Assembly: GCA_026770585.1 (NCBI GenBank)
Contig: MU646361.1
Location: 8,542-18,541 of the forward strand
Reading direction: 5' to 3'
DNA from: Baffinella frigidus
Taxonomy: Eukaryota; Cryptophyceae; Cryptomonadales; Baffinellaceae
Length of the DNA stretch: 10,000 nucleotides
How positions within the stretch are numbered: position 1 is the stretch's first letter; every line of letters starts with the position of its first letter. The notes under the pieces are model-generated. The model saw only the letters and a program-made list of their open reading frames with translations. It did no database searches and was not told the origin of the DNA. Made by a program: the position numbers and the translations under genes. Of this stretch, positions 1 through 4,592 are shown piece after piece.

Positions 1-38
1 GGGGGGGGGGGGGGTCTTATGAGTGAGGTACCCCTGTA
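1..38. repeat. FB-120, right arm only, cut by the window edge
   Basis: A G-run followed by TCTTATGAGTGAGGTACCCC and TGTA matches the right arm of FB-120 with one change. The left half lies outside the window. Confidence 0.75.
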
Positions 39-127
39 GCAGCCCCCGACCACCCCTGAGAGAGGAGGAGGGGAGCACGCAGGAGGGGTGTGGATATCTA
101 GGCTCTAAGGGCACCTACGGATCCTTT

Positions 128-246
128 AGGTCCTTGAAGTTCTTTTAATTCCCACCATAGGCGGACACCGGAGCTGGTTCTGTAGACAGGCCATGCTTCC
201 TTTCGGATTACATCAAGCCCCCCTGTACAGAGAATCGCGGCAGAAA
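128..246 (+). repeat. Module A dispersed repeat
   Basis: The ~120-bp unit runs from GGTCCTTGAAGTTCTTTTAA through CCACCATAGGCGGACACCGG, GGTTCTGTAGACAGGCCATG and CTTCCTTTCGGATTACATC to an end like GTACAGAGAATCGCGGCAG. It keeps the FB-120 target site empty. Function unknown. Confidence 0.7.
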
Positions 247-351
247 CGGCTGACGGGTATCCTCATCGGGCACGTGAAGGTATAGCTGGTTCCCATGCCC
301 ACACACACACCAGGACTACAAGTCGGATGCAAGATTATGAGGCTTCCAAAG

Positions 352-473
352 TACAGGGGTACCTCGCTCATAAGAAAGCGCCATCCCCCTAGGACCACCA
401 TGGGACCCTACGCATAGGCCTACTGTAGGGTCCTAGGGGGGAGGCAGTTTTTTATGAGCGAGGTATCCCTGTA
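352..473. repeat. FB-120, full copy
   Basis: Full palindrome flanked by TA. The arms have a few mismatches (GCGCCAT in the left, TTTTTTATGAG and GTATCCCTG in the right). Confidence 0.85.
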
Positions 474-568
474 GATCAACTTAAGCTGGCAGGAGGGGAG
501 GGGCTGACCGTGAGTGTGGGGGCCGAGTCCTGGGAAGGGCCCGCCTGAGGGATGGGGACTGTTTCTGT

Positions 569-582
569 CTCTCTCGCTCTCG

Positions 583-638
<56 letters not shown>

Positions 639-657
639 CTCTCTCTCTCTCGCTCTG
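569..657. repeat. (CT)n microsatellite
   Basis: A near-pure CT tract interrupted by CG (CTCGCT) at several points. It yields Ser/Leu or Arg/Glu low-complexity open frames that are not genes. Confidence 0.95.
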
Positions 658-920
658 CTGAAAAACGGAGGGGTTCTCTGTCCACTGGGAAGGCTTCGGG
701 GCACGTCCCTCCCTGGAAATCCGGGGAGGGACGTGACAAATTGCTGACTTGGGGTGACGCTTGAGCCATTTCCTGATCCGAAAGGAAGCATGGTCTTTGA
801 TTGCAGAGCCTCTCTTGAGGGCAGAGGCGAAGACTCTCCCTACACTCCTATCATGGATTGGATTAGCTACTTGTGTGAGAGTGGTCCACTCTCATCTCTC
901 AAGTTGCGACTATTACGAAG

Positions 921-984
921 CCTTGATGTGATCCGAAAGGAAGCATGGCCTTTCTGCAGAACCAGTTCCAGTGTCCGCCTATGT
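921..984 (-). repeat. Module A fragment, reverse, fused to module B
   Basis: Reverse complement of the A body (GGCGGACACTGGAACTGGTT .. GCAGAAAGGCCATGCTTCC .. GGATCACATCAAGG). On the minus strand it directly follows module B. A shorter related fragment lies at about 765..800 (GATCCGAAAGGAAGCATGG). Confidence 0.65.
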
Positions 985-1085
985 CGGGAGCAAAAATGCT
1001 TTCTCTGCAGATCCCTTCTACGGAACGGCGTGTCGTTGGCATATGTTGGGCGAAATTAAAACCTAAAGGACCTAAAGAACCTGAA
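985..1085 (-). repeat. Module B dispersed repeat
   Basis: On the minus strand: CTTTAGGTCCTTTAGGTTTT, AATTTCGCCCAACATATGCC, AACGACACGCCGTTCCGTAG and GGGATCTGCAGAGAAAGC. It holds the intact CCTAAAGGACC that serves as the empty site for the FB-120 copy at 8274. Confidence 0.7.
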
Positions 1086-1141
1086 GGACGAAAGGACCTT
1101 CGTTCCGTCTCAGGAATGAGGACTATCTCTGTCTCCCTACT

Positions 1142-1189
1142 GTAGGAGGTGGAGTTAGAATCCATGTAGGAGGCGGAGTTAGAATCCAT
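1142..1189 (+). repeat. Tandem duplication of a 24-mer
   Basis: GTAGGAGGTGGAGTTAGAAT-CCAT is followed by a second copy with T to C. The first 22 bp recur inverted at 3334..3355. Confidence 0.8.
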
Positions 1190-1298
1190 CCTGAAAATGC
1201 TCGTGTGAGCGGCCGACACGGGGTACAGTAAGTGGCATAATGCGTAGCACGTGCGGCGCTGACGCTGGTTGTTTGGCAATGAATTATTAATCTCTCTC
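1186..1298 (+). repeat. Repeat X, first copy of an inverted pair
   Basis: About 105 bp (GAAAATGCTCGTGTGAGCGG .. GGGGTACAGTAAGTGGCATA .. GGCGCTGACGCTGGTTGTTT) present in inverted orientation at 2529..2635 with few differences. Confidence 0.8.
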
Positions 1299-1352
1299 TA
1301 CTGATAGAATCTGGCCCGTATTTCGTTTCAACAGGTCTTTGTCTTTGAGACC

Positions 1353-1475
1353 TACAGGGGTACCTCGCTCATAAGAAACCGCCCCCCCCCCCCAGGACTA
1401 CCATAGGACCCTAGGCATAGTCCTACTGTAGGGTCCTAGGGGGAGGTGGTTTCTTATGAGCGAGGTACCCCTGTA
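1353..1475. repeat. FB-120, full copy
   Basis: Full palindrome with a long C-run in the left arm, flanked by TA. Its right TA is shared with the truncated copy that follows. Confidence 0.85.
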
Positions 1476-1503
1476 CAGGGGTATCTGGGCTATAAGAAAC
1501 CAG
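1474..1503. repeat. FB-120, truncated left arm
   Basis: TACAGGGGTATCTGGGCTAT then AAGAAACC matches the start of FB-120 with several changes. It abuts the previous full copy and breaks off after about 30 bp. Confidence 0.6.
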
Positions 1504-1862
1504 AACTTAAGAACACAGACCGGAGTTGGGCCACCCGTTTTCTTAATTTAGTACCAGAGTGTCGACTAAATCTTGTGTTTAGTCAACCTTCTGGTACTTA
1601 TTGAAAAAAACAGACACCGACCGATGTCAGAGCACCCGTGGTATCGTAACCCAGATACCCCGTGGCTCCAATTCCCACCTTGTTCGGGTAGAGTCGGACA
1701 AACGGGTCGGGTACAAATTACATAAATTGGACGCAACAGTCACCAGTCGCGTCCAGTTCGTACTAAAGGTGAGATTCAAATTGGAGTCCGGTCCAGAAAT
1801 TACCCGATGGAACCCCAACTTTACTTGAACCGAATTACGGGCCCACGGTTTTCAGTAGCTGT
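1504..1862. other. Gene-free stretch after FB-120
   Basis: It holds the hairpin at 1551..1597 and a short inverted pair, TTGGACGC at 1727..1734 with GCGTCCA at 1749..1755, resembling the hairpin at 7555..7603. Open frames on both strands overlap each other (about 1601..1828), with no recognisable product. Confidence 0.4.
1551..1597. repeat. Hairpin with ~20-bp arms
   Basis: GTACCAGAGTGTCGACTAAA pairs with TTTAGTCAACCTTCTGGTAC, with one or two mismatches and a short loop. Confidence 0.8.
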
Positions 1863-1864
1863 GT

Positions 1865-1892
1865 GTCTGTCTCTCTCTCTCTCTCTCTCTCC
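1865..1892. repeat. (CT)n microsatellite
   Basis: Short CT tract followed by a C-run. Confidence 0.9.
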
Positions 1893-1934
1893 ACCCCCCG
1901 GGCAAGGAGACGGAAGGATTCAGGTCCTCACAGG

Positions 1935-2015
1935 TCCGTTAGGTCCTTGAGGTTCTTCATAGGCGGACACTGGAACTTGTTCTGCAGGAAAGCCCTCTGC
2001 TTCCTTCACAGTGAG
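1935..2015 (+). repeat. Module A, partial
   Basis: It has GTTAGGTCCTTGAGGTTCTT then CATAGGCGGACACTGGAACT and TGTTCTGCAGGAAAGC, and lacks the 3' portion. Confidence 0.65.
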
Positions 2016-2027
2016 CACGGGTGGGAC

Positions 2028-2138
2028 GGGCCCGCCTCGGGTCTTGGATGGGGGATCACACCTTAGTGCGAGAGAGAGAACGATTACATCTTAGTGCGAA
2101 AGAGAGTGCGAACGATTACACCTTAGTGCGAGAGAGGG
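2028..2138 (+). repeat. Repeat with triplicated GATTACACCTTAGTGCGAGA unit
   Basis: GGCCCGCCTCGGGTCTTGGA with a GATTACACCTTAGTGCGAGA-type unit, repeated three times at about 2054, 2091 and 2113. The single-copy version is at 3884..3927. It leads into the GA tract. Confidence 0.75.
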
Positions 2139-2265
2139 ACAGAGAGAGAGAGAGAGAGAGCGCGCACGATAGAGAGAGAGAGAGAGAGAAAGAGATAGAG
2201 AGAGACGGAGATTGAGAGATAGAGAGATAGAGAGATAGAGAGATAGAGCGATAGAGAGAAAGACG
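2122..2265. repeat. (GA)n and (GATA/GAGA)n microsatellite
   Basis: GA tract with interspersed GATAGA units, best between 2208 and 2260. Confidence 0.95.
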
Positions 2266-2298
2266 ATGTCGTGTCTGCATGCCTATATTCAATAAAGT

Positions 2299-2302
<4 letters not shown>

Positions 2303-2383
<81 letters not shown>

Positions 2384-2398
2384 GCTCGCGCGCGCGAG
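2303..2398. repeat. (CT)n microsatellite with C-run
   Basis: Two CT blocks are separated by a C-run at 2332..2341. The tract ends in CGCGCGCG. Confidence 0.95.
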
Positions 2399-2413
2399 AG
2401 AAACAACGCGGGC

Positions 2414-2500
2414 AATCCTTTAGATCCTTGACCTTTTAATTTCTCGCAACATATGACAACGACACGCCCTTCCGTAGAAAGGATCTGCAGAAAAGGCGTT
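2414..2500 (+). repeat. Module B, partial
   Basis: CCTTTAGATCCTTGACCTTT, then CAACATATGACAACGACACG and CCCTTCCGTAGAAAGGATCT, ending near GCAGAAAAGG. Confidence 0.7.
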
Positions 2501-2528
2501 TTGCGGATGCTGGGAGCACTCAAAACGT

Positions 2529-2635
2529 CGAGAGATTGGTAATTTATTGCCAAACAACCAGCGTCAGCGCCGCACATGCTACGCATTGCGCCACTTACTG
2601 TACCCCGTGTGGGCCGCTCATACGAGCATTTTCCG
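2529..2635 (-). repeat. Repeat X, second copy (inverted)
   Basis: Reverse complement of 1186..1298, roughly 90% identical by eye. Module B follows directly. Confidence 0.8.
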
Positions 2636-2766
2636 GATCCTTTAGGTCCTTTAGGTTTTAATTTCTCCCAACATATGCCAACGACACGCCCTTCCGGAGA
2701 AGGGATCTGCATGGAAAGCATTTTTGCTTTCGGATCGCGTTGAGCTCTCCAGTGCAGAGGCTCGTG
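2635..2766 (+). repeat. Module B, complete
   Basis: It includes the 3' part GCATTTTTGCTTTCGGATCG and CTCTCCAGTGCAGAGGCTC, shared with the copy at 9482. AGCATTTTTGCTTTC contains a small hairpin. Confidence 0.7.
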
Positions 2767-3242
2767 AAGAGGGGATACAGGGTGGCTCTCTTGGGGTGTT
2801 TGAGCTATTTCAAAATAGGATCGCACTCGCACACGCACCGAACCCAAGTCAGCCTTAATTAGGCTCATGGTATCCCATGGTTGAAGTTTAAGAGCTTCAA
2901 TCACGAATACCCCACAAGGTGAGAGTGATTGTGTAGGGGTGTGAGGTGAGATCAGTCAGACACCAAAGGGTGAAATCAGTTAGACACCAAAGGTGAAAGA
3001 AGTGAAATGTGGATGTGAAGGGGCTTCCCCCAATGTACGGATGTTAGCAAAGTGAAGGGCAGTACAAGCGTGTATCATCCCAATGTGTCGTGAAGTGTCA
3101 ATGGCAGTCAGCGGAGCTAAGTCTATGCAGGTGTCAGAAATCAAGAAAAATATGTAAGCAGGGCAACGATTGTATCAATAACCCCCCGCCTTTCAATAAG
3201 GTTCCTGTCGCTCGCCATCCCCGCTTGGCGCCTACGGTTGAG
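2767..3242. other. Gene-free stretch with a short tandem duplication
   Basis: ATCAGTCAGACACCAAAGGG-TGA recurs once just downstream (about 2950..2995) with small changes. No coding region or known repeat was recognised in the rest. Confidence 0.45.
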
Positions 3243-3336
3243 CGTTCCTTTAGGTCCTTAAGGTTTTCATTTCGCCCAACATATGCCAACGCCACGCCCT
3301 TCCGTAGAAAGGATCTGCAGAGAAAGCATTTATGGA
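3243..3336 (+). repeat. Module B, partial
   Basis: TTCCTTTAGGTCCTTAAGG to GATCTGCAGAGAAAGCATTT. It then breaks into a 22-bp segment (3334..3355) that occurs inverted at 1142..1163. Confidence 0.7.
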
Positions 3337-3442
3337 TTCTAACTCCACCTCCTACAAAACGTCGAGAATGTTCGACATCGGTCGGGGCTTGCTAAAGTGT
3401 CAGGGTACATGCTTGCTACACTGCCTGGATGCAGGCTAGGGT

Positions 3443-3554
3443 CACACGCACACACACACATACACACACACACACACACACACGCACACACGCACGCACA
3501 CACACACATACACACACACATACACACACGCACGCACACACGCACACACACACA

Positions 3555-3592
<38 letters not shown>
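3443..3592. repeat. (CA)n microsatellite
   Basis: Long CA tract with scattered CG and TA interruptions. It gives Thr/His and Val/Cys low-complexity frames that are not genes. Confidence 0.95.
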
Positions 3593-3594
<2 letters not shown>

Positions 3595-3650
3595 GTCTTT
3601 GACTCTCTCTTTGTTACAACCAACCCCCCCCCTCTCGGGCCATGTAAATC
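3591..3650 (+). repeat. 60-bp direct duplication, copy 1
   Basis: CAGTGTCTTTGACTCTCTCT to GGGCCATGTAAATC, identical to 3819..3878, including the run of nine C. Both copies follow a CA tract. Confidence 0.9.
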
Positions 3651-3682
3651 GTATTTACTAGAGCAGGAACATGGGTCCTCGG

Positions 3683-3728
3683 ATGGTCCTAGGGGGGAAC
3701 GCTTTCTTATGAGCGAGGTGCCCCTGCA
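3683..3728. repeat. FB-120, solo right half
   Basis: GGTCCTAGGGGGGAACGCTT followed by TCTTATGAGCGAGGTGCCCC is a right half without its partner. It lies between the two copies of a 60-bp duplication. Confidence 0.75.
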
Positions 3729-3756
3729 CTCAAAACGTCAAGGAGTTCCAGGACCT

Positions 3757-3786
3757 CGCACACGTACACACGTACACACGTACACA

Positions 3787-3820
<34 letters not shown>
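3757..3820. repeat. (CA)n microsatellite with ACACGT units
   Basis: CACACGTA units are followed by pure CA. Confidence 0.95.
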
Positions 3821-3822
<2 letters not shown>

Positions 3823-3878
3823 GTCTTTGACTCTCTCTTTGTTACAACCAACCCCCCCCCTCTCGGGCCATGTAAATC
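3819..3878 (+). repeat. 60-bp direct duplication, copy 2
   Basis: Identical to 3591..3650. A GGCCCGCCTCGGGTCTTGGA repeat follows, which is also found at 2028. Confidence 0.9.
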
Positions 3879-3935
3879 CAAGGCCCGCCTCGGGTCTTGG
3901 ACGGGGGATTACACCTCAGTGCGAGAGAGAGAGAG

Positions 3936-4056
3936 TACAGGGGTACCTCGCTCATAAGAAAACGCCCACCCCCTAGGGACCACCGTAAGGCCCTAGGCAT
4001 GGGCCTACTGTAGGGTCCTATGGGGGGGCGGTTTCTTATGAGCGAGGTACCCCTGT
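3936..4056. repeat. FB-120, full copy 8 nt past the ankyrin stop codon
   Basis: Full palindrome with TA on the left and TGTC on the right, so the right TA has mutated or was never there. In the ankyrin gene's direction it lies directly downstream of the stop codon and could fold in the 3' UTR of the mRNA. Confidence 0.85.
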
Positions 4057-4063
4057 CAAGGAC

Positions 4064-4592
4064 TTACAGGACCTCCCCCCAGCGCTCCTTCTTCCCGGCG
4101 AACGGGCTGACCCCCTCCCTCGCGCCCTTTGAGCCATTCCCAGAATGGCCGACCCCGAGCAGCCCCGCGCCCCCGAGCCCCCCGGCGTCGCTCCCCACGC
4201 GCCCGAGCGGCGAGGAGGGGACCGTCGGGGCGGCGGAGAGCGGGGTGCCGCATTCGTGGGACTGGGGCGACGCGACGCTCGCGGAGGAGGAGGAGGAGGA
4301 GGACGCGGCGGGTGTGACGTCGATGGTCGGGGCGCCGCCGCGTGCTGGCGATGCTAGCGACGCGCCTGCCGCGGCGGCGGAGGCGGCGGAGGGCGCGCCC
4401 ACGTGCCGCTCATCCACGGCGCTGCACGCGGCGCGCAGCGCCGCGCCGAGGGTGGGCGTCGCCGCGAGGTCCAGGGGGGAGAGCCCCGCGGCGTTGGGGG
4501 TCGTGGGGGGGGGGCATCCGAGGCGGATGAGGTGTTCGCAGGTCGAGGTCATTCGGTGGAGGAGGTAGAACTGCGAGTGCGTCGTTTGGCAC
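4064..4592 (-). other. Exon 4: last ankyrin unit and low-complexity C-terminal tail
   Basis: Reading starts with the third base of the split Leu codon, then CQTTHSQFYLLHRMTSTC, EHLIRLGC, a Pro-rich turn, and NAAGLSPLDLAATP. After that come Ala/Ser/Gly/Pro-rich stretches, with a polyserine run from a (GGA)n-type tract at plus 4282..4302. The exon closes on GKKERWGEVL and TAA. The stop lies inside TGTAAGT, so a donor (GTAAGT at 4067..4062) or an algal-type TGTAA poly(A) signal overlaps it. The true 3' end is therefore uncertain. Confidence 0.62.

Noticed and set aside
352-473. CRISPR array or transposase-bearing element for the recurring palindrome
   Set aside because: The copies are dispersed at irregular distances with TA duplications. 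There is no spacer pattern and no coding capacity.
1601-1828. 75-codon plus-strand ORF
   Set aside because: It overlaps a similar-length minus-strand ORF, has no domain, and lies in a hairpin-rich gene-free stretch.
2116-2904. 262-codon minus-strand open frame
   Set aside because: It is composed of GA/CT tracts plus pieces of modules B and X, with no consistent protein signal.
3397-3957. 186-codon plus-strand open frame
   Set aside because: It is a Thr/His read-through of CA microsatellites and an FB-120 arm.
4020-4568. 182-codon plus-strand open frame opposite exon 4
   Set aside because: It starts inside an FB-120 arm (FLMSEVPL) and is antisense to an exon with ankyrin motifs. GC-rich DNA leaves several frames open there.
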